Shown here: piece after piece, positions 1 through 11,060 of the stretch | How the letters are laid out: every line of letters begins with the position of its first letter | Position numbering within the stretch: position 1 is the first letter of the stretch | Assembly (NCBI GenBank): GCA_039105265.1 | Contig: JAPFFF010000039.1 | Location: 1,302,001 to 1,366,000, forward strand | Reading direction: 5' to 3' | DNA length: 64,000 bases | Origin: Tritrichomonas musculus | Lineage: Eukaryota > Parabasalia > Tritrichomonadida > Tritrichomonadidae | Translations under genes and position numbers: made by a program | Notes under the pieces: model-generated | What the model saw: the letters and a program-made list of their open reading frames with translations, nothing else | Databases searched by the model: none | What the model was told of the DNA's origin: nothing

Positions 1-53
1 TTTCGAAGTGGAATAAAAATAAAAAAAAATTAATCAATTTCAATTTGAATAGT

Positions 54-432
54 TTACGAATAATTTTTTTTTAAATTTTGTTCAATTACATCTTCTAGAT
101 GCCCAGCTTGAACGAGCACTTGCGTTTCCCTGACATTTTCTTTTTCACTAATATTATAATTAGTTCCACCACTAACTTTATCAGTTAAATCGATAACTTT
201 TTGATTTATTCTTAACAAAGTCGTCCATATTTTTTTACATTTTTTCAAGATCATTTTTAATTTGATTTTCTAGGATTTTTTCACGAATTCCCTCGAAAAT
301 ATGAACTTGCTCTTTCTTTGAATACAATCCATGAATAATATTGAAATATTCTTTCCTTAGAAAGTCGGTGTGGGCAGTTTCAACGTCAACCAGCTTATCT
401 TCCAAATAACGTTTTCGACTAGCAAAATCAAA
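54..432 (-). pseudogene. relic of an unrecognised protein gene, copy 1 of 4
   Basis: This stretch reads like coding DNA in two overlapping frames on the minus strand. The upstream frame (432 to about 235) begins FDFASRKRYLEDK and is rich in charged helical residues. The downstream frame (254 to 54) holds KVIDLTDKVSGGTNYN and HLEDVIEQNL. The frames overlap over A-rich runs, and the upstream frame has no ATG. The same structure occurs in all four window copies, so the gene was probably already broken before it was amplified. It lies head-to-head with the 169-aa protein gene, about 1.1 kb away. I do not recognise the family. The upstream part has the helical, charged feel of a nucleosome-assembly-protein helix, but this is only an impression. 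Confidence 0.45.
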
Positions 433-463
433 ATTTGTTTTTTAACGAAAACGTTTCGATTAA

Positions 464-1558
464 TTATATTCAAAATAAATTAAAGCATTATATTGAAGCT
501 ACCAACATAGCAGCAAATAATAAATTGTAAATATAATAATATTATAAAAGATAATATTATGTTAAATTGCGTATGCTCTAATAAATTTATTCATATATTT
601 AATTGCAGTTAAAAATATGATTAAAGGACTTTTTTATATCTATTAATTATGTTTCTTTGAATAAAAGACTTAATTTATGTTTTCTGAATCAAAGATTGAT
701 TTTAATTGAAAAAGTTAGAAGGTAGCAATTTAATTGAAAACACTAAAATAATCAATTGAAAGTCGTAGATTAAATATATCTTTACGTCATATACTAGTCA
801 CTACTGAAAATCACTAAAAAAAAGTCGTGTAATTGATTATGGATGCAAATATAGAAATAAAAAAGTTTGAAAAGATAATATCATAATATTATCGGAGTAA
901 CGGAATAAATTATAAATAAGGATCTTGTTGTATTTCAGTGCGTTATGTATTAATTAAGATGATATGAAAAGAAAAATGCTATTTTTTTGGTTGGATAATC
1001 TAACGTTCGTTAGATTGCGAGGTTTATCGTAAATTTCTTTCTCAGGCATTATTCTTGAATGTCTGTAAGTGCTTAAAGCGGTTAGCGAAAAATAGATATA
1101 CGTTTTTATGATAAATATCATCCATGAAAAAAAAAATAATACAATAAAGATCTAATAAATAGATAGTTTTAATGAAGTCTATTTTAAGCAGTTTAAATCA
1201 GTTTTATTGGCTTTAATAATTCCGAAAAAAAATACAATAAAAACGATATTTTTTGTTAGTCAACGATTACTTTTTCTGTGACTATCGATATTACTATTAA
1301 CTTTTTGATGAAGTATTGACAATTTATTTAATTTTAACTGTTCACTTTTAGAATGGTCAGTGCTTTCTAAACAAAACTTATTTATCTTCAGTATAAAAAG
1401 TCATTTCTTAGATTAATAATGATGTAACGTAATCATTTTTAATTTTATATTTAAGTATTCAATTGTAAATTCTTTTCCATGAAGAATTATTTGAGATATC
1501 GCATTTTTTTATGTTTAAAACAACAAGTTATTTCATCTTTTCGTTATTTTCAGTTCAC
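464..1558 (+). repeat. conserved 5' flank of the 169-aa gene
   Basis: A noncoding block of about 1.1 kb that precedes every full 169-aa gene copy in the window, at 20308, 35836 and 56914 on the plus strand and reversed before 32881 and 51856. It is nearly identical between copies, as conserved as the gene. It contains a 9-bp stem hairpin at 997-1016 (AATCTAACG, TT, CGTTAGATT). No convincing coding frame was found. It probably holds the promoter, and may also be needed in cis for mobility. Confidence 0.7.
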
Positions 1559-2062
1559 ATGAATAAAAACCCAGACCACAAAGTAAGAGGAAGAAATGGG
1601 AGGCCCAAAAATCACATCCCAATGTGGTTCGCCGAATACAAGAACTTGAACGGGAGCAAGGAAAGGTACGTCTATGTTGGTAAGAAACTTAAGAGGGCTG
1701 AAGATGTTAAAAATCTTGATCACTTCTGTGAAGAAAACAGTATTGTTAACCCGTATCTGGACTTATCAAACAACGTTGGCTCTCCGTTGCTTAAAAATGC
1801 TATAAATCAAACCAAGCTAACGGGAACTGGATTATCGAAACTTGAAGAATTTATCAAAAATGAATTCAACATAACTATTGATATGTTTGAACCCAATTTT
1901 TTAAAAGATGATAATCCCATTGATACTCACGAAACTCCAATAATCGATGATGATATTATGAATCCTTTTGGATTTTATAAAAATGAAGTAATGCCTCAGA
2001 TTACACCTTTTAATGAAGAAGAACAATTGTCGGAGAATGATATGCCTTCATTTTTTAAATAA
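1559..2062 (+). CDS. unrecognised 167-aa mobile-element protein, copy 1 of 6
   Basis: Family not recognised. The N-terminus is basic and AT-hook-like (RGRNGRPK at residues 10-17) and is followed by a conserved PMWFAEYK. The middle is a mixed helical region, and from about residue 105 the chain is acidic. The tail carries three look-alike short motifs: DMFEPNF, IMNPFGF and DMPSFF. A DNA-binding or regulatory role is inferred, not shown. I chose the second in-frame ATG, because TCAGTTCACATG resembles a trichomonad Initiator placed a few bases before the start; the upstream ATG at 1511 would add 16 hydrophobic residues. This copy is the most divergent of the six: it lacks two residues (I, N) before MFEP and has several substitutions, yet its frame is intact. 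The relic at 54-432 lies divergently upstream; repeat modules a and b follow. Confidence 0.75.
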   Translation: MNKNPDHKVRGRNGRPKNHIPMWFAEYKNLNGSKERYVYVGKKLKRAEDVKNLDHFCEENSIVNPYLDLSNNVGSPLLKNAINQTKLTGTGLSKLEEFIKNEFNITIDMFEPNFLKDDNPIDTHETPIIDDDIMNPFGFYKNEVMPQITPFNEEEQLSENDMPSFFK

Positions 2063-2159
2063 AATTACATAAATTTATTAAATAAAAAAAAAAGGTTTAA
2101 ACTTCCTTAATTTTGAATAATTTATTAAAATTGTATTAATATCTATTAGATAATGTCGC

Positions 2160-2866
2160 CATATTTAAATATTTCTTTGATTTAAATTATTTAAATTATA
2201 TAAAAAAAGCTCTTGAGTTTTTTGGTTTAATATAAAGGCTAAATGGACGATTTTAAAATTGGTAATCTAGAAAATGAGCTTTGAGAAACTATGAAACAAT
2301 AATAAATAATCATATTTAATCAATATATTCCAAAATTGATTAAAAATCAAATATAGTTAGGTTTTAAAAGCAAATGTTTTTATTTTTGTTTTTGTTTTGC
2401 TTTTTATAATTTAATTTAATTTTTTGAAAAGTAAATTGCCATTTTTCTGTAAATAAAAATAAAGTATTCAAAATTCAAAGGTTAATTTTATTAGCAATTC
2501 ATAAAAATAGAATGATATTTACTTGTTTTTTTTAATCTAAACACTTATCAAAACAAAATAAAAATAAACTTTTTAAATAAATCTTATAAATCATCACTGA
2601 ATTTTTTTTTTTTTTGAATGAATCTTATCAATTTATTTTTAAAAATCTTTCATCTATTCAATTCTCACAAATTTAGTAAATAATATTCTGAATTTTTGTT
2701 AAGAGTTTAGATTAAAAAAACAAGTTTAATAATATCGTTTTTGATTTCATTTATTCATGTGTAATGAAAACTGAGATTCACCTGAATTTAAGTCGAATAT
2801 TCAATGTTGAGTAAATTCCAATAATTAATTATCTTTTTATAACAAATTTTCAGAGGTGGAATAAAA
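2160..2866 (+). repeat. noncoding module a (3' part of the 169-aa gene element)
   Basis: About 700 bp of AT-rich noncoding DNA following the gene. It ends in TTTTCAGAGGTGGAAT, which resembles a hAT terminus (compare AGAGGTGCGGACA at 6000). Other copies lie at about 21960-22700 and 37500-38248 (+), 58560-59303 (+), and reversed at 30480-31200, 49455-50180, 53803-54200 (cut short) and 54703-55430. The last 130 bp also sit inside both fold-back elements. Here the module abuts a poly(A) run and reversed module b. Confidence 0.75.
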
Positions 2867-2884
2867 AAAAAAAAAAAATAAAAA

Positions 2885-3485
2885 AAAATTGCAACAAATT
2901 CTTGATTAAAAAGATAGAATATTATTTACAATGTTTTCATGAGTTTTTAAGTTAGTTTAAATCAATATTAGAAGTTTTTTAAAAATATGAATGAAATATA
3001 AAAATATATATTTTATATTATTCTGATTAAAAGATCATAATTTGAATTATAGTGTAAAAATAAAAATATTTGGTACATCTTACGTAATTAATCAAAATAT
3101 TTTTATCAGCCTCTAAAATTTTATCCTTAAATATTAGTATTTACTCAACATCGAATATTCCACTTAAATCCAAGTGAATTTCAGTTTTCATCACACATGA
3201 ATAAAAGAAATCAGAATCGATATTATTTAATTCCATCAATTTTTATGAATTGCTATTAAAATTGACCTTTGAATTTTGAATACTTTATTTATATTTACAG
3301 GAAAATGGCAATTTACTTTTCAAAAAATTAAATTTAATTATAAAAAGCAAAACAAAAACAAAAATAAAAACATTTGCTTTTAAAACCTAACTATATTTGA
3401 TTTTAAATCAATTTTGTGAATATAATCAAATGATTATCATAAATATAAAAATGAAAACAGTGTTGAATTTCAAGAATACAAAATA
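2885..3485 (-). repeat. noncoding module b
   Basis: About 600 bp, read here in reverse relative to 19550-20130. Its inner half is a diverged version of module a: both contain TAGTTAGGTTTTAAAAGC and an ATGAAAACTGAGATTCACYTG-like stretch. Other copies are at 24885-25366 (reversed), 48845-49435 and 54250-54685, with a fragment at 53697-53780. Modules a and b repeatedly meet end to end across a poly(A)/poly(T) tract. Confidence 0.7.
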
Positions 3486-5208
3486 ATAAATTCAAAATTT
3501 TATTGCGTTATGTAATTAATAAATTCAAAATTTTATTTTATTTATAAATAATATAAAAATACTTATATATAAATATTACTTTTATGATTTGATTAATGGC
3601 AATCGGTGAAAATTGGAGATTCTCAATTTCAAATAATTCAAGATAGATCAAATGATGATTTAAAAGTATCCGCTAATATAATTAGAATAAACAAGTCGAG
3701 ATTAAATATTTTTACAAAATGGCTGAGATGTAATCAGTTTTTTGAAATAATTACTGATGCTATTAAATCACACTCGATCATTAGTTTTATACATTCTCAA
3801 ATATATAAATTGATTTAAAATACCGTATGAGTAATTATTTTTTAAATCTATATACATGATTAAATATGCAAGAATATTTATAAAATATTAATATCCCATC
3901 AAGAAAAATTTGTAAAACTATAATACTAAAATTTCAATCATACAAAATAATAAATTCAAAAAAAAAATTTGAATAGGCATTCAAATTTGATTAATTTGGA
4001 ATAAAACATTTTTATCTCAATAATATAAATAAATTATAGAGATATTTTAGATAGAAAAACTATTATATATTATATTAAATATTATATACACTTATGAAAA
4101 ATCCAAACCAATTATACTATGAGTTTTTGTGTTAAAAATAAGTTGACCCTCCTCTGAATGAAATCAAAACTATTTATTTTTTTAATGAAATGAAGTATTG
4201 CAATTATTGTATCATAGTTTTTTTTAGAGCAGCAATCTAATAATATTTCGCCTATATATTCTGAATCAGCAATAATGATATTTTTCAGAGAATTAAAATT
4301 ATAAATTTTGAGTGTTTTAGTCGTATCGTCGTTTTTAAAATTAAAAATTTGAATTATTTACGATAATTGTGTTGATGTTCATATTAAGATATTTCAAAAA
4401 GCTTATATCAATGTATATTTTATTTATTATTTTTCTTTTAATTATTTCATTATATCAATAAAAATTTATTAATTATTTAATTTTTATATTTATTAATATA
4501 TTTTATAAAGAAGAAATAAATCAGAGACTTTATTTTTTATTGATATATTCTAATAAAGAATATTGTATGCAATTATACTGTAAAAATTTGAATATTATAA
4601 GTATTGAATTTATGATTGTATTCAAAATTTTGAATATTATTAGTAAAAAGTTTCATTCTTATTTGTATAATTTTTTATAAAAGAATATTAATAGATTCTT
4701 ATTTTGCTATTTAACAGTAATATTCAAAAATTGGAAAGTTCAATAAAATAAAAAAAATTAATATTCAAAAAGTGAAAATAATCAATATTTAGTTTCGGGC
4801 TTTATCAAAAAGTTATATTCTTATTCAATTTTCTTTATCAAAATTTTCTAAGTGGTATAATTGTAATTAGATACCACTTGTTCGACTCAACCCTGTGCCT
4901 TATTTTTTTAAAACTATTTAAAATAAAATTTATATTAATTTTAAACTTTGTTAAACGCATCCAAAAGCTAAATATTGCATTAGTGCTATCTTAATTTTAT
5001 TATATTCTGCTTTTAACTGAAATTCTTCAAAATATTTAATATCAATAAGATGAGAAAAAAAAAAAATACAAGCAAATAAATCATAATGAATTAATCAAAT
5101 ATATATGGGAAAATTCAAAATATATGAAATAATGAATTTGATCAACCCAATAAAAATACCAGTTTTATTTTAGGTAAAATATTGACCTCAACGATCAATA
5201 TTTTAAAA
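3486..5208. other. AT-rich sequence without a convincing gene
   Basis: Low-complexity A/T-rich DNA. One short open stretch at 3597-3818 (+) has fairly protein-like composition (QIIQDRSNDDLK, FTKWLRCNQFFEII) but no ATG and no recognised relative; it may be a gene relic. At 3488-3535 the phrase AATAAATTCAAAATTTTATT occurs twice in tandem around GCGTTATGTAATT; the same GCGTTATGTAA recurs in the hairpin at 54208. Confidence 0.4.
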
Positions 5209-5480
5209 AATTTTCTCTTCTCCCTCCCCCGCTCGACAACATTTTTCGCAAACTTAAAAAAAAAAATAGGGTGGTCAAATTGGCCCAAATTAATATTTTT
5301 AAAAAATCATGGGCCAAAATGTGGGCCAAGATGGGTTACCTTGGGTCAAAAATAATCTTTTCGTATCATGAATATTATATTATATATAATATATATTATA
5401 ATATAACATACATTTTATATCTGTTTGAATATGTTTATTTTTCAAAAAATAAAAAAATAAATGATATAAAAAATATTTAA
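5209..5480. repeat. interspersed repeat fragment related to 11569-11945
   Basis: The segment with CCCCGCTCGACAACATTTTT, then CGCAAACT and a poly(A) run, is shared with 11569-11660, preceded in both by a TTGACCTYRACGATCAA stretch. It continues into TAGGGTGG and GGGCCAA motifs that resemble the 3' part of the 11.7-11.9 kb tandem unit. The poly(A) run inside suggests an old dispersed repeat. The open frame here (about 69 codons) is composed of these motifs and is not taken as a gene. Confidence 0.5.
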
Positions 5481-5650
5481 AAAAAAATGAAATTTAAATT
5501 AATTTTTATCGATTCAATCAGAAATAATTTTCTTTTAAAAAATTAAATTATCTTCTAAAATTTTTTTAATATTAATGTAATTAACACTATTTGCATTATA
5601 TATTTTAATAAGAACTATAATTAAAAGAGTTATATTTCTTTTAATTAATT

Positions 5651-5784
5651 ATAAAATTTGGCCCAAGTTGGCCCAAGTTGGCCCAAATTTTATGGGCTAA
5701 ATTTTCTGAATAATTCAGAAGATATTTGGTTGCTAGATTTGGGCCAACTTGGGCCAACTTGGGCCAACTTGGGCCAAATTTTAT
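5651..5784. repeat. inverted array of TTGGCCCAAG repeats (hairpin)
   Basis: Three head-to-tail copies of a 10-bp unit (TTGGCCCAAG) at about 5658-5687 are followed after about 45 bp by four copies of its complement (CTTGGGCCAA) at about 5738-5780. Both arrays end in A/T-rich AATTTTAT, so the two arms can pair over nearly 40 bp. This is unusually GC-rich for the window. Such arrays are typical of subterminal transposase-binding sites, but no matching terminus was found. Confidence 0.8.
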
Positions 5785-5999
5785 ATTCAAAAACATTTGT
5801 TATATGTGCATATAAATCTACTTGTTTATGTTATATAACAATAATAGACTAGTATAATTTAAAGTATTTGCAAGTTATAATAGAAAATAGATTTAAAAAA
5901 AAAAAAAACTGATAACTATGAGTAATATAAGAGTAGCCTTCATACATTTAATTTCTATTTTCATTTAAATAAAGATTATGAAATCAAATTATTTTAATC

Positions 6000-7378
6000 A
6001 GAGGTGCGGACACCTAATATAAATTTTTAACGTTTATAAAAATATGTATATCTTTTTATGTATTAATAATTACTAAATAACATTTTGATATTATATTCTA
6101 GTGCACTTATTTTATATATTTATTATTTAAATGTTTTAAAATATCAATTATATAAGTTATAATAACACAATCAAGTATCCTATGAAAATAACCCAATCCA
6201 GCCACCTGATGGATGGATTGAAATTATAATGATTAATTATTATATATATTGGAAATTAATGATTAATTATGCATTTTGTTATTTTATAAATATTTCATAT
6301 TTTGTTAAAAAGTTCATTTTAATGAATTTTTACATATTTTTTTGAAATATCTAAATAAATAAAGAATTTATTTAGATTATAATTACATTTAAATATTGTA
6401 CATTTAATTTAATAAAGATATGCCAAATTTAGTTTAATTTGATTCAGGGGGCTGAGCTGCAAATATCAATTTTAAAATCATAAACATTAATAACGATTTT
6501 TTTTCAATAAGAAATTTTTATTAAATATTAAGCAAATATCTTTTTATATTTATATGTATATCATAGATTATATAACTTTTAATAATATTATATATACTAT
6601 AAAAATATTTAAAATAAATATAAACAATTAATAAACTTTATATAACTGTATATTCTAAATATCGAACAATTATAATTTCAAAGCGCTTTTCATAAAATGT
6701 TAATTTGAGAGAAATGAAATAAATAATTTTCTTTATATATTTTGAAGTTTAAGTAAAATTTAAATCAAATGTAGAAAGTTTTTTTTCATTAATTTTTTTT
6801 TCATAAATTTTGAATAAAAAAATCTTCGAGAATAAAATTGAGAATATAGTAAATAATAATTGAGAGTCGTTGCATTTAAATTCATATCTTAATATGTAAT
6901 TTATTATTTTATTATATTATAATAATTATATGATATATATAAAATATATAACAATTATATATTAATAATATTATTTTAAAATACTTTTTTTTATTAAATT
7001 TGGCCCATTTTCATTTTCTCAATTTTTTTTTGGGCTAATTTAAGTGGAAACTATATCATACATTAATAATTAAATAATAACAAACGAGACACATTTTTTT
7101 AAATAGTATAAAAATGATTTTTATCATGTTTTTATTACTTTTTTTCTTCTAAATAATAGATTTTTCTATTAATTATATAATTTCTATAGTTTACATATTT
7201 TTATATTTTTTTCAGTGGTTTATATTTTTCTACCTCAGAAAAAAAATCATATATCGCCACAAGTCGGCCCCGTGGACGAAAATAAAAAATAATTATATCA
7301 TTATAATGCTCATAAAAAATAATTAATATATACAAATTTTGGTGCGAATCTAAATCACTTCACCCTGTCCGCACCTCT
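6000..7378. mobile_element. hAT-type nonautonomous element, 1379 bp
   Basis: The termini are AGAGGTGCGGACA and its exact complement (13-bp inverted repeats). They are flanked by a perfect 8-bp duplication TTTTAATC at 5992-5999 and 7379-7386, the length hAT transposases produce. The interior is A/T-rich and has no open frame of note. It contains GGCCCA/GGGCTAA motifs near 7000-7035 and a CCCCGTGGACG patch near 7270. It was probably mobilised by a hAT transposase supplied in trans. Confidence 0.88.
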
Positions 7379-7386
7379 TTTTAATC

Positions 7387-8282
7387 TTTTATAAAATATT
7401 ATTATAATGAATGAGATAATATGTTTCTTATAAAAACTTATTGTATATTTTTAGATTATATATATTGGAATTATATAATGTTTTTCATATTGCTTTATGG
7501 ATTAATTTTCAAGATATGATTGTAATATATTTTTGTGAGTAAAAATAGTATTACATCTGAATAATTCAGACCGAATTTGAATATTTTTAATAGATATAAT
7601 TATATCTATTGAAAATAATAATATTACATTTTTGTTGGAAATCAAAGGATATTTACGAATTATGATAAAAAATTTGATAAAAAATTTGAAAAAAATTAGA
7701 TTTCGTTTTCCACTTTTATCAGAAATATTTTGAAAGTATATTAAAAACCATGGTTTTTTAGAATTGAATTAAATTAATCGTAAAAAAGACAAATTTAAAT
7801 AACAAATATTTTGCGTTTTATAATTAATGATTTATGATTTTTTTTATTTTTAATTAATATACAATATAATTAAAATATTATTATATACATTAATTTATGA
7901 GAACTTAAATATTTAGCAATAATTTTCTCATTTATTTACTTTTGGCATCTTGCACCTGCAAAACAAATAATAAAACATAAAATCAGCATTTCTCAAAAAC
8001 GAATGCATGGCCACTAAATTCTTTTCTCATATAAATAATTGAGATTAAACTAAATTATATTTCCAAAATTTGTAAAAATATATCGGGCGACAATTAATAT
8101 ATGATTATTTTTTATAAATATCCATTTTCAAAATTTTATGTTTGGTCGATTAACCAGTTTTTATGATATGATTAAACGTTTAAAAGTAAAAACAATCAAA
8201 ATGACGATTACTCTTCATCGTTTCATTTTTTCTTATTCATATTGCAATCAATAACATCTCGATCAATTCCATAATAGCTCAC
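7387..8282. other. AT-rich sequence, left flank of the hAT transposase gene
   Basis: No gene seen. A stretch at about 7470-7555 (TTTTCAAGATATG, then TTTTTGTGAG) is a diverged relative of 39929-40015 and, more weakly, of 61930-62000, so an old dispersed repeat is present. The left terminus of the hAT transposon should lie somewhere in or near this interval, but I could not pair a terminus with one beyond 10983. Confidence 0.4.
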
Positions 8283-8668
8283 AACCAATCTCAATAATCA
8301 CCATCAAAGCATAACATCCTACAACCAACAGTTGATCATCAACCAATCTCTACTAACACCATCAAAGCATAACATCCTACAACCAACAGTTGATGATGTT
8401 ATAATAAACTTCATTATACAACAACCAATCTCTATTAACACCATCAAAGCATAACATCCTACAACCAACAGTTGATGATGCTATAATAAACTTCATTATA
8501 CAACAACCAATCTCTACTAACACCATCAAAGCATAACATCCTACAACCAACAGTTGATGATGCTATAATAAACTTCATTATACAACAACCAATCTCTACT
8601 AACACCATCAAAGCATAACATCCTACAACCAACAGTTGATGATGTTATTATAATAAACTTCATTAAAA
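8283..8668 (+). repeat. 82-bp tandem repeat, five units, upstream of the hAT transposase
   Basis: Units start at 8283 (shortened to 58 bp), 8341, 8423, 8505 and 8587. They differ at very few positions. Each begins AACCAATCTC and contains CAACAGTTGATGATG, with ATAACATC and GATGTTAT able to pair inside the unit. The array is immediately upstream of the transposase promoter, so it may be a subterminal transposase-binding array or an expanded promoter element. Confidence 0.9.
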
Positions 8669-8694
8669 ACAATAAAGAAAATCAATTCATTAGG

Positions 8695-8746
8695 CCGTTT
8701 ATTATTTCGTTAAAATAATAAACGGTTATGAATCACTTCACTTATG
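8695..8746 (+). promoter_or_regulatory. hairpin plus Initiator-like start region of the hAT gene
   Basis: A perfect 13-bp stem (CCGTTTATTATTT, 5-nt loop, AAATAATAAACGG) occupies 8695-8725. It presents two inverted AACGG motifs, similar to Myb recognition elements. Eight bases later, TCACTTCACTTATG (8733-8746) places an Initiator-like TCA 11 bases before the A of the ATG. Trichomonad genes are known to use a TCA-type Initiator close to the start codon; that this is one is inference. Confidence 0.55.
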
Positions 8747-10983
8747 AAAAAAATTGATTCTTATTTTTCATATTTAGATAAAGCTCCAATAATCAATACC
8801 CCACCGCCTCCAATAAGCAATACCCCACCGCCTCCTTTACCAGACGAAGAAATCCCACCTCCTTTACCTGATGATGATGATGAAGTTCCTCCAGATGAAG
8901 ATGTTCCTCCCCCTTTATTAGAAGAAGAAGCCGTTACAGAAGAGTTGGTTCAAAATGTGGTTACTGGTGACATAAATGAAGAAGAGCTATCTGATAAAAA
9001 TAAAAAGGTAATAGAAGCAATTAAAAGATTAATGCCACATTTTACATATTATACAGAAAAGGGGGCATCAGGACGATCAAGGGGTTTTGTGCATTGTAAC
9101 AAAATATGTCCCAGAGGACCTCTAATGGGGCAGCAATGCACATATAGAGCTAGGTTTAGCTCTTCACGGAAGAGCTATTCCCATGTTCATACATTTGATA
9201 TAGCTCAAAAATATAGATCCGAAAAGGAGACAGTGGTTCCAAATACACTTTCAGATGCATTGGTAGAAATAGTTTCTACCACTAATATGAGCTTTAGAAA
9301 AGCTTGTACTCCCAAATTCATGGGCCTATTGGATCAATGTATAAGTTATGGCTTTAACCTAGGTAAGAAAAAAAAGACCTGGTACAAAGTGATTTGTTCC
9401 CAAGAATGAGCAGGAACACTTTGCAAAAGTTGACCGTAGAGAAATCTGAAAAGATAAAGGAAGACAATTTGAAAAGTTTTCATGGAAGAGATGTATATCT
9501 CTCAATTGATGGTACAAAGCTATGCCATAAATCAACTATTGATGTTGTTGTCTATGGATATTCAACTGAAGGAACACTACAGTCTTTTTTACTTGACTCT
9601 TATGAGCCAAAAGACTCGAGTACCGAATCTTATTTTCAAATTGGAATGTACTCAATTGAGACATTAATGTCTAATCAATGTAGAGTTCGAGCATTTGTCA
9701 CTGATGGTCTTCCTTCTCAGAAAGCAGCCTTCGATCCAACAAATAAAAACTCAATACAACAGACAAAAGGAGGAAAATTAAGAAATATTTTTTTTGTATA
9801 TTGTCGGTGTCACTTGGTTAATTGTGTTATAGGTAATTTAATAAAGGAGTCCCCCTTAATGATGAAGGCACAATTGGATACCAGAAAAATAGCTATATAT
9901 CTGCGAAAAACTCATAATTGTAAAGAAATTGGGAAATTATGCCCAGAACCTATCGAAATACGTTTTTGCTACGATTTTAAAATATTAAATTTTGTTGTAA
10001 AGAATCTGGATAATCAAGTTCTGGCCAATATGCATATTCCTTTCTATGTTTATTGTTATGGTATCATCCTCGAAGTTTTATGGGATTTATATGAAGAAAT
10101 GGAGAAATATAATTCTACTATTGCCAGCACTCATAAAGCATTATTGATAACTATAAATCAACTAAAAAGAATAGCCACTATGACTGAATGCCTTTGTTTG
10201 AGAAATAACTGTTACAGAACAATAGAGCTTATTGCAAAAGCTTTTAAACCAGAAAGTGACTTAGCAAGAACAGCATTTTCTCTAACGCCAGAAGGGAGAG
10301 ATTTCTATCAAAAAGTTTCATATGAAGATGGACGAGAGAACGAAATCTACAACTCATATGAACCAAAACATCAGAGGATCAGAAACTATTTTGTATTTGA
10401 ATTAGCTCCCATTCTTTTTCCATCATTGAACGAAGAAGAAGAAGAAGAAGCAAGAGAAATAACGAACTATGAAAGCAATGGAGAAGAAAACGAAGAAGAG
10501 GAGGAAGAAATTGATAGCTATTATTCGCAGGATGAAGATGAAATTTTTCAAGTTGAAAAAGAAGAAGAATATGAAAAAACTCCCCTTGATGTTCCTCAAG
10601 AAGAAAAATACAGAATTATTGATGTTGGATCTAAGGTTCTCGAAAAATGGTCAGAAGAAGAAGGTTTTGATGAGAATGAAACTAAATACATCAAGAGTAA
10701 ATATGTTGAATGGATGTCAGACCTCACCAGCAGAATAATTGAAGAGGTTTCCATAGCACCAGAGAACGGTTATATCTTTTGGAGCAAAATGGCAACGATT
10801 AATGGGTGGCCTATTTTTGCCAAAATAGCTGCAATTTTGGTAAATATTCCTGCTGCTGAAGTAGAAAATGAACGAATATTCAGTGTTAAAAGAAATATTG
10901 TAGGGAAACATTCAATTCGGTCCAAACCTGTCACAATTACAGCAAGAACAAGAGTCATAATGAGATCTAAATTAATTCAATAA
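8744..10983 (+). CDS. hAT-family transposase, one gene with a single frameshift
   Basis: Cut-and-paste DNA transposase, RNase H-like DDE type. Two overlapping frames (8744-9409 and 9394-10983) form one protein of about 746 residues, broken at an A8 run at 9368-9375: one extra base would join GFNLGKKKK to DLVQSDLFPRMSRNTL. Order of parts: a proline- and acid-rich N-terminus (PPPP runs, residues 20-60); a Cys/His cluster (C118, C122, C132, H147, H149) suggesting a BED-like zinc finger; a first catalytic-type Asp in SIDGT (9508-9510); a second in VTDG (9703-9705); the hAT CxxH-like CRCHLVN; an acidic insertion (about 10432-10590); and a C-terminal dimerisation region with PAAEVENERIFSVKRNIV. The stop overlaps TAAA. 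Whether the shift is real or a sequencing error cannot be told; if real, the copy is nonfunctional. No element termini were identified. Confidence 0.9.
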
Positions 10984-11060
10984 ACCATTATTATTCTATT
11001 TTATTCTTTTTCTTTTTAATTAAATAATTGAATGATTATAGAAATTGTTATAAAAAAAGA

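Noticed and set aside
1540-1554. 3' splice site (TTTTCGTTATTTTCAG) giving the 169-aa gene an upstream exon
   Set aside because: The pyrimidine-rich tract and AG fit, but no coding-like upstream exon or matching donor is visible in the conserved flank, and a TCA Initiator explains the same bases.
1511-1558. Signal-peptide-like N-terminus MFKTTSYFIFSLFSVH on the 169-aa protein
   Set aside because: The hydrophobic residues lie upstream of an Initiator-like TCAGTTCAC next to the second ATG, and the rest of the protein is basic/acidic and looks nuclear. The T-rich upstream region probably reads as hydrophobic codons by chance. The longer form is not excluded.
5271-5852. Two open frames of 64-69 codons
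   Set aside because: They are produced by the GGCCCAA arrays and A/T filler, have repetitive composition and no conservation.
8283-8668. CRISPR-like array
   Set aside because: Units of 82 bp are head to tail without unique spacers, in a eukaryotic transposon context. The same applies to the 99-bp array at 59867-60300.
9365-9420. Short GT-AG intron joining the two halves of the hAT gene
   Set aside because: Removing GTAAG...GCAG (51 bases) leads into a stop within a few codons, whereas a single-base shift at the A8 run gives a continuous protein with the expected hAT layout.
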